From Streptomyces sp. NRRL F-6492 (GTDB taxonomy: Bacteria; Actinomycetota; Actinomycetes; Streptomycetales; Streptomycetaceae), in assembly GCF_001280125.1 (NCBI RefSeq), contig NZ_LGEG01000262.1, positions 1 through 33,771 of the forward strand: a DNA stretch of 33,771 nucleotides, in the 5' to 3' direction. The first letter of the stretch is position 1. Every line of letters starts with the position of its first letter. Position numbers and translations under genes: made by a program. Positions 7,961-15,997 of the stretch are shown piece by piece. The notes below the pieces were generated by a model. It made no database searches, had not been told where the DNA came from, and saw only the letters and a list, made by a program, of their open reading frames with translations.

Positions 7961-8084
7961 ACGCGTACGGGCCGGGCGCGGGCAGGGCCACTTCGATCGC
8001 CTGGCGAGGGACAAGGACCCACACCGCTTCGCCCCGACCGCCCGGGCCGCAAGGCCCGGGCGGCGGCAAGAGGAAGGGGCCGGG

Positions 8085-8345
8085 TCAGATGGCCCGGATC
8101 AGCATCCAGGTGGCCACGGCCAGGAAGACGACTCCTGTGATCCGCTGCATGGCATAGCCCTTGCCGGTGGGCTCGGTGGCGTCCGGGTCCTTCACCCACC
8201 CCTTCTGCAGTCCGGCGTTGAGTCTCCACAAGAGCTGGGGACGTATGACCTGAATGAGGCCCACGACGAGGAACAGGCACAGGATCGGGATGAGGACGGG
8301 GCTGCTGGTGCCTGAGGCGGTCTGGGTCAACGTATCGGGATTCAT
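8085..8345 (-). CDS. small two-helix membrane protein, DUF6199-like
   Basis: An 86-residue protein. The N-terminal stretch precedes a first membrane helix (PVLIPILCLFLVVGLIQVI). A cytoplasmic-type loop follows with the recognisable pattern RPQLLWRLNAGLQKGWVKDP-DATEP-GYAM, then a second helix (GVVFLAVATWMLIRAI). The W...GW-KDP-A-EP order matches what I recall of the DUF6199 family, whose function is unknown. The ATG at 8345 has GGAG about five bases before; the frame is open further upstream with poor composition. Confidence 0.7.
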   Translation of the reverse strand: MNPDTLTQTASGTSSPVLIPILCLFLVVGLIQVIRPQLLWRLNAGLQKGWVKDPDATEPTGKGYAMQRITGVVFLAVATWMLIRAI

Positions 8346-8744
8346 ACAGCTCCGCGTGCCCTGACGTCGCATCAAAAAACAGCCGGACCAACAGGTGATG
8401 CCCTGCCGATCCGAGTTCGAGCCGGACGAGTACGCCGGGCGCTGGGGCCGTCTTTTCCGGCTCCCGCACGACGGCCCGGCACGGAAGGGTGTCAGGGAGT
8501 TCCGTGAAGGTCTTTCGACTGGGCACCACACCCTTCGATCGGGGCCGTTCCGTCCGGCTCGCCGCAGTCCGTATCACCCGTCACAAGGGCACAACTCCTG
8601 CCGGCAAGCACGGTGGTGAGCAATCCGTTACCCTCCACAAAGCCTTGACGCAGGCCTTGAACCGGCCATCGAGTCGGTGTCCGGACCCGAGGCCCGTCTC
8701 CGTTTGCGGCGCCGGGGCGGGCCGGAGTCTGGAAGGATCCAGGG
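8346..8744. other. intergenic, at most one weak small frame
   Basis: The space holds the promoter side of the minus-strand DUF6199-like gene. A plus-strand frame from about 8395 (CRSEFEPDEYAGRWGRLFRL) has fair codon bias for roughly 45 codons but no ribosome site and no family. GGAAGG at 8730-8735 serves the next gene. Confidence 0.4.
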
Positions 8745-9584
8745 ATGCTCACCAACCAGACCTCCGCGGCCGGCTTCGACGACGACACCTCCTGGAACGC
8801 CCTGTACGAGCGGGCCGGCGATACCTACAGCGATTACGTCTCTGAGGTGCGCAGCGCGGTCGAGTACGGCCTGACCGACCCCGAGGACACGGTGATGATG
8901 GCCTGCACGGCCGCCGAGACCGCCGGCGCCTCGGTCCAGGCCCTGTCGAGCACCTGGTCCCTCTACACCCCGCAGGACGGCGCGACGATCGCTTCCGCGC
9001 TCTTCGTGCAGCTCCGGCACAGCGCCGACGCCCTGACGGAACTCACGCGCGCGGTCGGCCGGATCGTCGAGCGCGGCGAGGCCGAGCTGCCCGCCCCGGC
9101 CGGGCCCGGGCAGCCGGCAAACCTGGCCGACGCCCTGACGGCGCTTCGGGAGGCGGCCGCGACCGTCCAAGGCCTGGTCGACCAGCACGCCTCCACCACC
9201 GTGCGCGCCCTGCACGCCGCCCCCGGCACCGCTGCCCTGCCCGGCGACGTCCACGAGACCGTGGTGGCCGTCGCCGCCCTGCTCGCCGAGCAGCACGACC
9301 AGGAGGTGACGCTGAACCGGCGCCACCCCGACGGCGCGTACGAGGACGAGGGCGAAGGCTTCGACTGCGGCTGCGGCATCACGCTCGTCGTCGGCGAGGA
9401 GGAGTACAACCTGCACCGCGGCGACTCCGAATGGGCACTCACCCGGGAGTCGGACGGCGAGGAACGGCCCGGCGGCGTCACCACCTTCAGTACCTGGGAG
9501 ATCCTGAGCAGCAGGCTGGAGACCGCCCACCCGCAGCAGCTCGTGGACGACATCCTGAGCATCATCGCGGCCGACCGGGCCTGA
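8745..9584 (+). CDS. uncharacterised 279-aa acidic protein
   Basis: Not recognised. It is soluble, acidic and helical in the first two thirds (repeated Ala-rich helices, e.g. RHSADALTELTRAVGRIVER and LADALTALREAAATVQGLVD). A compact C-terminal part begins with EGFDCGCGITLVVGEEEYNL. That part has a Cys-Gly-Cys that could bind metal and beta-type alternation (HRGDSEWALTRESDG). There is no signal peptide or membrane helix. ATG 8745 has GGAAGG nine bases before it. Third-position G/C is high throughout, so it is intact and selected. Its end is convergent with a frameshifted gene at 9590-9897. Confidence 0.75.
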   Translation: MLTNQTSAAGFDDDTSWNALYERAGDTYSDYVSEVRSAVEYGLTDPEDTVMMACTAAETAGASVQALSSTWSLYTPQDGATIASALFVQLRHSADALTELTRAVGRIVERGEAELPAPAGPGQPANLADALTALREAAATVQGLVDQHASTTVRALHAAPGTAALPGDVHETVVAVAALLAEQHDQEVTLNRRHPDGAYEDEGEGFDCGCGITLVVGEEEYNLHRGDSEWALTRESDGEERPGGVTTFSTWEILSSRLETAHPQQLVDDILSIIAADRA

Positions 9585-9589
9585 CGGCC

Positions 9590-9897
9590 GAGTTGACGGA
9601 GCGCGGTCGGAGCCGGGGCGACGAGCAGGTGGGCGCGGCCGGTGGAGTCGGTCGCTGCTCGCCGGTCCCGCAGCAGTTCGTAGAGGCGCTCCCGCCGGCG
9701 GGTGTCCAGGGTGTCCGCGACCCGCCAGGCGCGGGCGGGAGCCGGCCCTGGTTGACCTCGGGCAGGGCCTCGATGGTGGCTTGGGTGAGGGCCCGCGCCT
9801 GTGCGGTCGTCGCCCCGGCACGAGCGATCTCCTCCATGGGGAGGACCCCGAACCCTTCGCTCAGGGCGCCGGCCAGGACCTGCGGGATGACCTTCAT
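9590..9897 (-). pseudogene. frameshifted unknown gene
   Basis: The ATG at 9897 starts MKVIPQVLAGALSEGFGVLP then EEIARAGATTAQARALTQAT, with strong coding bias to PEVNQGRLPP near 9735. The coding signal then moves to another frame (WRVADTLDTRRRERLYELLR, then AHLLVAPAPTALRQLGRQA). The switch lies in a GC-rich stretch at about 9725-9745 and needs one indel. The second frame has no stop before entering the convergent gene, so the natural end is also lost. The reconstructed protein would be about 100 residues; family unknown. Confidence 0.45.
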
Positions 9898-10268
9898 GGT
9901 GGTGTTCGTTCTTCCGGGGTGGTTGGTGAGAAGCGTCGGACAACCGGGAAGGGCCTTCCGTCATCACCGACCTCATCGCCTGGTACTTGCGCCGTCCAGG
10001 AGCGGACCCTCCAACGCGCCCCGCCGCCAACCGACCACCCGTCCGGGGCGTCCCGTACGGTCGGCACCTCACGATCAGAGTGGCGATCCCCGCGGTGCGG
10101 AAGCGCAGGACCCCGGCCTCGCGCCTGATGGCGCCGTCGGGGCCCATTCCGGTCTGCCGCCGGTGTCGGCAGGGCGTTTTTCCCGTCGAGGGGGCATCTG
10201 CCGCGTACGGTGACCCCGACGTCCGCGACGGGACGCGAAGGCCACAACGGCAGGAGAGGAAGAGCGGG
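9898..10268. other. no convincing gene; leader of the next gene
   Basis: A minus-strand frame (about 9950-10150, MGPDGAIRREAGVLRFRTAG) has some codon bias but no ribosome site and fades after about 40 codons. The last 20 bases hold the purine-rich ribosome site AGGAGAGGAAGAG of the 515-aa gene. Confidence 0.4.
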
Positions 10269-11816
10269 ATGACGCGGGCTGCGGCGAACGGGCTGGACGA
10301 GCGGGTGTGGGGACGCCGGTGGACGGTGCGTCTGGATGCCGCCGGCCGCGGTAGTGCCGCGGTGCGGGTCTCGTGCAGTCGTCCGTCCTGCGCCGAGCAG
10401 CGTCTGCCGTCGGCGGCCGCCGGCCGCGCGGCCGCGGTCGACCACCTCAAGGCTCACCTGCGGGCGCTCGCCGGTCCCCGGGCCGGGGCGTACTGCGCGT
10501 GCAGGGCCGAGGACTGCCACACCCACCTGCGTCCCGCGGGCCGGGAGTCGCGGACCGAGGTCTGGCGGTGCGGCGGAGCGATCGTCCTGGTGGTGGTCAC
10601 CGACCGGGAAGGCCGCTGGTGGCAGGCGTTGGAGTGCTGCTCGCGCTGCGCGGCGGCCACACCCGGAGCGAAGGTCATCGCCACCGCCCCCACCCCTGCC
10701 GTGCCGACGTCCGCCGATCCGGCGGCCGGTGACCGCCCGCCGGCCGCCGACACGAGCGCCCCGCAGTTCTCCGACCTCTCCTCCCCCGTGTCGGGCCCGG
10801 TGGACGTACCGGCGCCTCGTGCGGCAACGGTGCGGCAGCGTCGGTTTCCCGGGAAGATCGCGCAGCGGACGGTCCCCGGCACCCTGAGGCCCGTCGAGCT
10901 GCGCGACGAACTCGCCGAATTGGGTGATCTGTTCCGCGCCTACCAGCAGCGTCCCGAACCCGACCTGGAGCTGCTCGCGGAGCTGCACGCCCGCAAGGCA
11001 AGGGCGTTCGCTTCCTGGGCGGACGTGACCGGCGACATCAGTGTGCGGCAAGATGCCCGGCGGGCCGAACAGGCCGCTGCCGCTGTCCGCCTCCAGCACC
11101 AGCAGCGCACCGGCCTCACCGCCGGCATCGAGGAGTCGGCGATGGCCCGGCTGCTGCCCGTCCCGTCCCAGTGGGAGTACGTGCGTTCCGTCCTGTCGTA
11201 CGCGGCCGAGCACGCCCCGCTGCCCGGTCCGGAGGCCCGGCTGCTGACGCTGATGCTGACCTTGCGCGTCGCGTGCGTCGGCACCGGCAACCTCGTCGGC
11301 CAGGACGTCACCGGGCTGGGCCTGGCCGACCCGGAAGGTCTGCTCGGAGAACTGGCCGGCTGCGGCTGGCTCGTCCTGCCCGGAACCGCCGGTGACCTGC
11401 TCGCCTCACAGTCGGAGAACCCCACTTCCCTCACCGTCCCGTCCCTGGCACCCCGTGAGGACGGTGAGGGCCCGTTCGCGTTCGGCAAGAAGACGCGCTC
11501 CAAGCTCAGCGGGTGGGCCCAGAAGGTCGTCGCGGACAAGAAGCTCCGCAAGACCAAGGCCACCGCGCCCGTCCGGCTGCTCGCTCTGGCCCTGGCCGCC
11601 CAGACCCGTGCCGACGGACGCCTCGGCCCCGGCGGCGAGGGCATCGCGCTGGAAGACCTCACCACCTGGTGCCCGGTGGGACCCGGCGACCTCCAGCAGC
11701 TGGTGGGCCGCCTGGTCGCGGCGGACTGGCTCGCCGAAGCCGACCTCACCGCCACCTGCCTCACCGGACAGCTGACCGAACGGGTCCTCCCGCTCACCTG
11801 CCCCCGCCCCCGGTGA
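10269..11816 (+). CDS. uncharacterised 515-aa Cys-rich protein with helical C-terminus
   Basis: Not a family I can name. The N-terminal 130 residues carry a zinc-ribbon-like set: C36, C41, H59, H63, C76, C78, C83, H84, H86, C101, C123, C124 and C127. Residues about 130-200 are a Pro/Ala/Ser linker. Residues 200-280 are charged helices (RDELAELGDLFRAYQQRPEP, ARRAEQAAAAVRLQHQQRTG). Residues 290-515 look like two helix-turn-helix-like blocks (LTLMLTLRVACVGTGNLVGQ ... LEDLTTWCPVGPGDLQQLVG). A basic segment separates the blocks (GKKTRSKLSGWAQKVVADKK). The start is ATG 10269 with a strong ribosome site; the upstream open frame has poor bias. The shape suggests a DNA-binding regulator or mobile-element replication protein (inference). 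Confidence 0.75.
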   Translation: MTRAAANGLDERVWGRRWTVRLDAAGRGSAAVRVSCSRPSCAEQRLPSAAAGRAAAVDHLKAHLRALAGPRAGAYCACRAEDCHTHLRPAGRESRTEVWRCGGAIVLVVVTDREGRWWQALECCSRCAAATPGAKVIATAPTPAVPTSADPAAGDRPPAADTSAPQFSDLSSPVSGPVDVPAPRAATVRQRRFPGKIAQRTVPGTLRPVELRDELAELGDLFRAYQQRPEPDLELLAELHARKARAFASWADVTGDISVRQDARRAEQAAAAVRLQHQQRTGLTAGIEESAMARLLPVPSQWEYVRSVLSYAAEHAPLPGPEARLLTLMLTLRVACVGTGNLVGQDVTGLGLADPEGLLGELAGCGWLVLPGTAGDLLASQSENPTSLTVPSLAPREDGEGPFAFGKKTRSKLSGWAQKVVADKKLRKTKATAPVRLLALALAAQTRADGRLGPGGEGIALEDLTTWCPVGPGDLQQLVGRLVAADWLAEADLTATCLTGQLTERVLPLTCPRPR

Positions 11817-11904
11817 GATCCGCAAGGCCGCTGCCGTAACAGGAGCGACGCGCCGGCTGGCTGACCTCGGAAACGGCCTGACAGAAGCAGTCCTTGTCCG
11901 GCCG

Positions 11905-12474
11905 TCAGGTGAGGTCAGTCACCGGGAAACTGCCCGTCCACCAGTTCCCGGGAGCCTGCGGATCGCGGCTGCTCCAGTACTCGATCGTCGCCGTGATGAA
12001 CTCCTCGGGCGAGAGCGTCCCGTCGCCGTCGCGGTCGAGGTGGCCGAAGGCCCTGTCCGAGGCCGCGCGGTCGAGGCCGGGGAAGTGGCCGCGCTGGAAG
12101 GCGAAGAATTCGTCGGGGTCGACGCGCCCGTCGCCGTCGGCGTCCGCGAGGGACAGGAACGCTTCGGCGAGGGCTCCGACGGTGGCCCGCGCGGCGGCCG
12201 GATCATCGGCCAGCGCGGCGGTGGCGGCGATGAAGTCCGCACAGCCGATCGCCTCGGTTCCCGGTGGGAGCGCGGGCAGGTGCAGGTCCCGCCAGATGGC
12301 GACGTACGCGGCGACGAGCCGGGCTTCCTCGGCCGACCCCTCCAGATGCCCCAGGGCGCGCGCCGATGAACGCCCCATGAGGACGTGGTCGGCCTCGGTG
12401 AGCCGGCCGTCTCCGTCGGCATCGAGCTGATCGAAGCCGTGGGCGATCTTGGCGATCAGCAGATCGTCGGACAT
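11905..12474 (-). CDS. EF-hand calcium-binding protein (calerythrin-like)
   Basis: A 189-residue soluble protein with three canonical EF-hand loops: DADGDGRLTEAD (18-29), DADGDGRVDPDE (111-122) and DRDGDGTLSPEE (147-158). The second position (about residues 60-80) has no acidic loop, as in the four-hand calerythrin/sarcoplasmic group where one hand is degenerate. ATG 12474 has AGGAGG six bases before it and is clearly better than the upstream GTG of the same frame. It probably buffers or senses Ca2+ in the cytoplasm. It is convergent with the 515-aa gene and has no operon partner. Confidence 0.9.
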   Translation of the reverse strand: MSDDLLIAKIAHGFDQLDADGDGRLTEADHVLMGRSSARALGHLEGSAEEARLVAAYVAIWRDLHLPALPPGTEAIGCADFIAATAALADDPAAARATVGALAEAFLSLADADGDGRVDPDEFFAFQRGHFPGLDRAASDRAFGHLDRDGDGTLSPEEFITATIEYWSSRDPQAPGNWWTGSFPVTDLT

Positions 12475-12671
12475 CAGTTCCTCCTGAAGAGCGGGGCAGT
12501 CGTCGGCATGGGTCTGCCACCAGTGCAACGAGCCGTTGAGACAGACGGACACCGCCGAGCAGGGCCCTTCCGCCTCGGACCCGGCCAGCCGGACGGAAAC
12601 AGCGCCCTTCGCCGGCCGATCCGGAACACGGTGAAGTTCTTGTCATCCGCCCTGTGGCTCTGCCCGAGCAG

Positions 12672-13000
12672 TTACGCGGCGGGGTCGAGCGGGACGATGC
12701 CGGTGGCCGTGTACAGAGCGGGCTCCAGCGACAGGACGGTGAGGGGCTCTTTGTCATGGGCTGCCTGCCGGGCGATGGCCGCCCCGTGAGCGACCGGCCA
12801 GGCCGCGACGGGCCGGGCGCTCGCCTCGGCGGCGTACGGCGCGGTGAAAGCTTCGAGGTACAGGCCGATCAAGAACAATTCGGCCTGGTGCGGCGCGGTC
12901 AGAGCGGTGAGGAAGGCTTCGTGGATGTCGGCGCGTCGTTCCCATCGGACGCGCAGGCGCAGGAAGCCGTGGAGCCAGGCGATGGTGCGTGATCCGGGGA
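12672..13000 (-). pseudogene. IS5-type transposase C-terminus fused to an unrelated tail
   Basis: From about 13000 the minus strand reads SRTIAWLHGFLRLRVRWERR then ADIHEAFL. This is the hallmark C-terminal helix region of IS5-family transposases (ERTIAWLHxxRRLRIRWERRxDIHEAFL). Without a stop the frame continues as LFLIGLYLEAFTAPYAAEAS ... EPLTVLSLEPALYTATGIVP and ends at 12672. The tail does not belong to that transposase. Its end (LTVLSLEPALYTATGI) recalls the C-termini of PIN-like toxins, but this is weak. A TTG at 12878 could start a 68-residue product. It is probably a recombination scar downstream of the two-component operon. Confidence 0.5.
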
Positions 13001-13090
13001 GCGGCCTGCCCGGTGACGCTGCGCGACCGCTCCCCAGGTCTGGGCCGGTACCCGCCGGAAGTGAACGAAGCCGACAGCACTTGCGCTTGC

Positions 13091-13762
13091 TCAGTTCGAT
13101 GGCGATACCAAGCCCAGTTCATAGGCGATGATGACCAGCTGGACCCGGTCACGGGCGGCCAGCTTGGAGAACAGTCGTCCCACGTGGGCCTTGGCCGTGG
13201 CCGGGCTGATGAAGAGCCGGCCGGCGATCTCGTCGTTGGACAGGCCGCGTCCGATGAGGGTGAGCACCTCGCGTTCACGGTCGGTGATGCCTTCGAGCGC
13301 CCCGGGCCGGGGCGTGGCCGCGGGTTCGGGGCGTGCGGCGAACTCCTCGATGAGGCGGCGGGTCACGCGCGGTGCGATCAGGGCTTCGCCGGCGGCGACC
13401 ACACGGATCGCGGTGAGGATGTCGTCCAGGTCCATGTCCTTGACGAGGAAGCCGCTCGCGCCGGCGCGCAGCGCGCCGTAGACGTACTCGTCGTCGTCGA
13501 AGGTGGTGAGGATGAGGACCCGTGCCGTGTTCGGGTCGGCGGTGATCAGCCGGGTCGCCTCGATGCCGTCCATGCCGGGCATGCGGATGTCCATCACGAC
13601 CACATCGGGCCGGACGTCCCGGACCAGCCGGACCGCTTCGGCGCCCGCGCCGGCTTCTCCCAGGATCTCGAGATCCGGGCAGTCCGCGATGAGCACACGC
13701 AGCCCGGCGCGCACCAGCGGCTGGTCGTCGACGAGCACGACGCGGACGCGGTCGGGAGTCAT
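13091..13762 (-). CDS. NarL/LuxR-type response regulator
   Basis: A 223-residue protein with receiver domain 5-125: acidic pair D12-D13, phosphoacceptor D58 (VVVMDIRMPGMDG), conserved Thr in LILTTFDDDEY and K108 in GFLVKD. The LuxR-type HTH is at 158-218 (ITDREREVLTLIGRGLSNDE ... TAKAHVGRLFSKL). The ATG overlaps the stop of the kinase gene as ATGA, so the two are translationally coupled and form a pair. The most likely targets are the divergent ABC exporter genes and its own operon, through the palindromes at 14990-15086. It appears intact. Confidence 0.95.
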   Translation of the reverse strand: MTPDRVRVVLVDDQPLVRAGLRVLIADCPDLEILGEAGAGAEAVRLVRDVRPDVVVMDIRMPGMDGIEATRLITADPNTARVLILTTFDDDEYVYGALRAGASGFLVKDMDLDDILTAIRVVAAGEALIAPRVTRRLIEEFAARPEPAATPRPGALEGITDREREVLTLIGRGLSNDEIAGRLFISPATAKAHVGRLFSKLAARDRVQLVIIAYELGLVSPSN

Positions 13763-14952
13763 CGCGTCCCCGCCGGCACCGGTAGCCGCGCCACCACGCG
13801 GAAGCCGCCTTCGGGGCGGGGTCCGGCGGTGAACCGGCCGTGCAGGAGGAGGGCCCGCTCGCGCATGCCGGTGACGCCGTAGCCGATGCCCGCGGGTGTG
13901 GGCCCCTGACCGTCGTCGGTTATCTCGATGGAGAGTTCGTCCTCCTGGTAGTCGATGACCACTCGGCACTCCTGTGTGTCCGCGTGGCGAACCACGTTGG
14001 TGAGGCCTTCCTGGATGATGCGGAAGGCGGACAGTTCGATGTCCATGGGGAGGGGGCGCCGTTCTCCTCGCCACTCCACATCGACCCTCACGCCGCCGTT
14101 CCGGGTGGTCGCGACCAGCCGGTCGACGTCCGTCAGGCCCAGCGCGGGGGCCAGCGGCGCCCCTTCCGGCTCGGCCTTGCGGAGGGATCCCAGCATGCGC
14201 CGCAGCCCGGCCAGGGTGTCCCGGCTGGTGGTCTCGATGACGGCCAGCGCGTTACGGGCCTCGGCCGGCTGGGTCTCGATGACCCGGCGGCCCGTGCCGG
14301 CCTGGATGGCGATGATGCCGATGCTGTGCGCGACCACGTCGTGCAGCTCGCGGGCGATCCGCAGCCGCTCGACGGTGACCGCTTGCTCCGCGGCCTGGAT
14401 CCGCACCGTTTCGGCGTGCTCGCGGCGCTCTTGGACGAGAGAGCCGGTCAACCAGGCGAGGGCGAGCATCAGAACGAAGAACATGATGGTCGAGACGAAG
14501 ACGTCCCGCTCGCTGCGGTAGTGGCCGGCGGCGGCGATCTGCTCGGCGAGCGTCAGCGCCGCAGCGGCGAGCGCGGTCCGGCGCGTCCGGGTGGCAGCGA
14601 TCCAGGCGACGGCGAGATCGGTCAGCAGAGCCTGCAGACAGCCGATCTGCCACGCCTGCCCGGGCGCCACGAAGGGGAACGCCGAGGCCAACTTCGACGC
14701 CGCCGTCACGGTTGCGGCGAACGAACCGGCGAGCATCAGCATCAGGGCCGGAAACGGTCGACACCGCAGCAGGGCAAGGGGCAGAACCGAGAGTACGGCC
14801 GGCAGGAGGAGCCCCACACCGGTGGGGTCGTGTTCGCTGAGCACCGCGACGTACAGCAGGATCGGATAGGCGAGGGCCCCGCACCAGGTCAGGGCCTGTG
14901 CCGCGGCAGGCCGCAAGCGCCGGGGGCGGGCGGCGCGGGGTGAGAAGATCAT
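13759..14952 (-). CDS. sensor histidine kinase, HisKA_3 (NarL-partner) type
   Basis: A 397-residue membrane kinase. Five or six helices span residues 20-170 with no large extracellular domain, as in DesK-like intramembrane sensors. The dimerisation box RIARELHDVVAHSIGII places the phosphoacceptor at H204. The ATPase has the N-box EGLTNVVRHA (N319) and the G-box DDGQGPTPAGIGYGVTGMRE. Phosphate passes to D58 of the coupled regulator. The lack of an extracellular sensor and the divergent BcrA-type ABC genes suggest sensing of membrane stress or a membrane-active antibiotic (inference). No ribosome site precedes ATG 14952. A four-codon frame starting at 14963 ends exactly on it (ATGA). Confidence 0.92.
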   Translation of the reverse strand: MIFSPRAARPRRLRPAAAQALTWCGALAYPILLYVAVLSEHDPTGVGLLLPAVLSVLPLALLRCRPFPALMLMLAGSFAATVTAASKLASAFPFVAPGQAWQIGCLQALLTDLAVAWIAATRTRRTALAAAALTLAEQIAAAGHYRSERDVFVSTIMFFVLMLALAWLTGSLVQERREHAETVRIQAAEQAVTVERLRIARELHDVVAHSIGIIAIQAGTGRRVIETQPAEARNALAVIETTSRDTLAGLRRMLGSLRKAEPEGAPLAPALGLTDVDRLVATTRNGGVRVDVEWRGERRPLPMDIELSAFRIIQEGLTNVVRHADTQECRVVIDYQEDELSIEITDDGQGPTPAGIGYGVTGMRERALLLHGRFTAGPRPEGGFRVVARLPVPAGTR

Positions 14953-14989
14953 GCCGCGATCATAGGTACGGGCCGGGGCCGGGGCATCG

Positions 14990-15013
14990 GCCCCGGGGTG
15001 TACACCCCGGGGC
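14990..15013. promoter_or_regulatory. 24-bp perfect palindrome (candidate response-regulator operator)
   Basis: The half-site GCCCCGGGGTGT (14990-15001) is followed directly by its exact reverse complement (15002-15013). It lies between the divergent kinase and ABC genes, about 40 bases from the kinase start and 70 from the ABC start. Its symmetry suits a dimeric NarL-type regulator. It could also fold in RNA. Confidence 0.65.
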
Positions 15014-15035
15014 TACAAGCGGACCCTGCGAGTGT

Positions 15036-15047
15036 GGCCCGCGGGCC
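15036..15047. repeat. 12-bp palindrome GGCCCGCGGGCC
   Basis: Perfectly self-complementary and situated between the two larger palindromes. In this GC-rich DNA it could be chance, but its position makes three symmetrical elements within 97 bases. Confidence 0.5.
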
Positions 15048-15060
15048 GATGCCGCGCGGG

Positions 15061-15086
15061 CCCGGCCCACGGCACCGTGGGCCGGG
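15061..15086 (+). promoter_or_regulatory. 26-bp inverted repeat ending on the ABC start codon
   Basis: CCCGGCCCACGG (15061-15072) pairs perfectly with CCGTGGGCCGGG (15075-15086) around CA. The last G is the first base of the GTG start. As RNA it would bury the initiation region in a 12-bp stem; as DNA it is a second operator candidate. Confidence 0.6.
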
Positions 15087-15997
15087 TGATCGAAGCCAAC
15101 GAACTGACGAAACGATATGACGCCACCACCGCCGTCGACCGCCTGACCTTCACCGTCCGCCCCGGCCACGTCACCGGGTTCCTCGGTCCCAACGGCGCCG
15201 GCAAGTCCACCACGCTGCGGATGATCCTCGGCCTGAACGACCCCAGCGGGGGCACCGTCACCGTCGACGGGCAGCCGTTCCGGGGACGCCCACGAGGACT
15301 GCGGCACGTCGGGGCCCTGCTCGACGCCCATGACGTGCACGGGGGGCGCAGCGCACGGTCGCATCTGTCGGCACTGGCACGCGGCAACGGGCTGCCGCGG
15401 CGCCGGGTGGACGAAGTCCTGGAAGAGGTGGGACTGACCGCCGCCGCACGGCGCCGCATCGGGGGGTTCTCGCTGGGGATGAAGCAACGGCTCGGCATCG
15501 CCGCCGCGCTGCTCGGTGACCCGCCCGTCCTGCTGTTCGACGAGCCGCTCAACGGACTGGACCCGGAGGGCGTGCTGTGGGTGCGCGGCCTGTTCCATCG
15601 GCTGGCCGCCGAGGGCCGTACGGTGCTGGTCTCCAGCCATCTCATGCGCGAGATGGAGCACACCGCCCAGCAGCTGATCGTCATCGGCCAGGGCGAGCTG
15701 ATCGCCGCGGAGAGCCTGGCGGAGTTCGCGGCCCGCGGCAGCCGGCCGAGCGTGACCGTCCGAACGCCCGAGGTCGCCCGGCTGACGTCCGTCCTCACCA
15801 AGGAGGGGGCGGCCGTCCGCGGCGAGGCCGACGGATCGTGCACGGTGAGCGGCATGGGCGCGGACCGTATCGGCGAGCTCGCGTTCCACAGCCGTGTCCT
15901 GCTGCACGAGCTCACCCCCCGCTCCGCCTCCCTGGAAGAGGCGTTCATGGGACTCACCGCCGACAGCGTCGAATACAGCGCAGGAGACGCACGATGA
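15086..15997 (+). CDS. ABC transporter ATP-binding protein, BcrA/drug-export type
   Basis: A 303-residue ATPase. Walker A is GPNGAGKST (34-42), the signature motif is FSLGMKQ (128-134), Walker B is LLFDEP (149-154) and the H-loop His is H185 in LVSSH. A C-terminal extension follows as in BcrA/CcmA-type exporters (HELTPRSASLEEAFMGL). GTG 15086 is used because similarity starts at VIEANELTKRYDATTAVDRL; the upstream extension is non-coding in character, and no classical ribosome site is seen. It powers the coupled permease at 15994 (ATGA overlap). It is divergent from the two-component pair, the standard layout of antibiotic-sensing export modules. Confidence 0.92.
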   Translation: MIEANELTKRYDATTAVDRLTFTVRPGHVTGFLGPNGAGKSTTLRMILGLNDPSGGTVTVDGQPFRGRPRGLRHVGALLDAHDVHGGRSARSHLSALARGNGLPRRRVDEVLEEVGLTAAARRRIGGFSLGMKQRLGIAAALLGDPPVLLFDEPLNGLDPEGVLWVRGLFHRLAAEGRTVLVSSHLMREMEHTAQQLIVIGQGELIAAESLAEFAARGSRPSVTVRTPEVARLTSVLTKEGAAVRGEADGSCTVSGMGADRIGELAFHSRVLLHELTPRSASLEEAFMGLTADSVEYSAGDAR

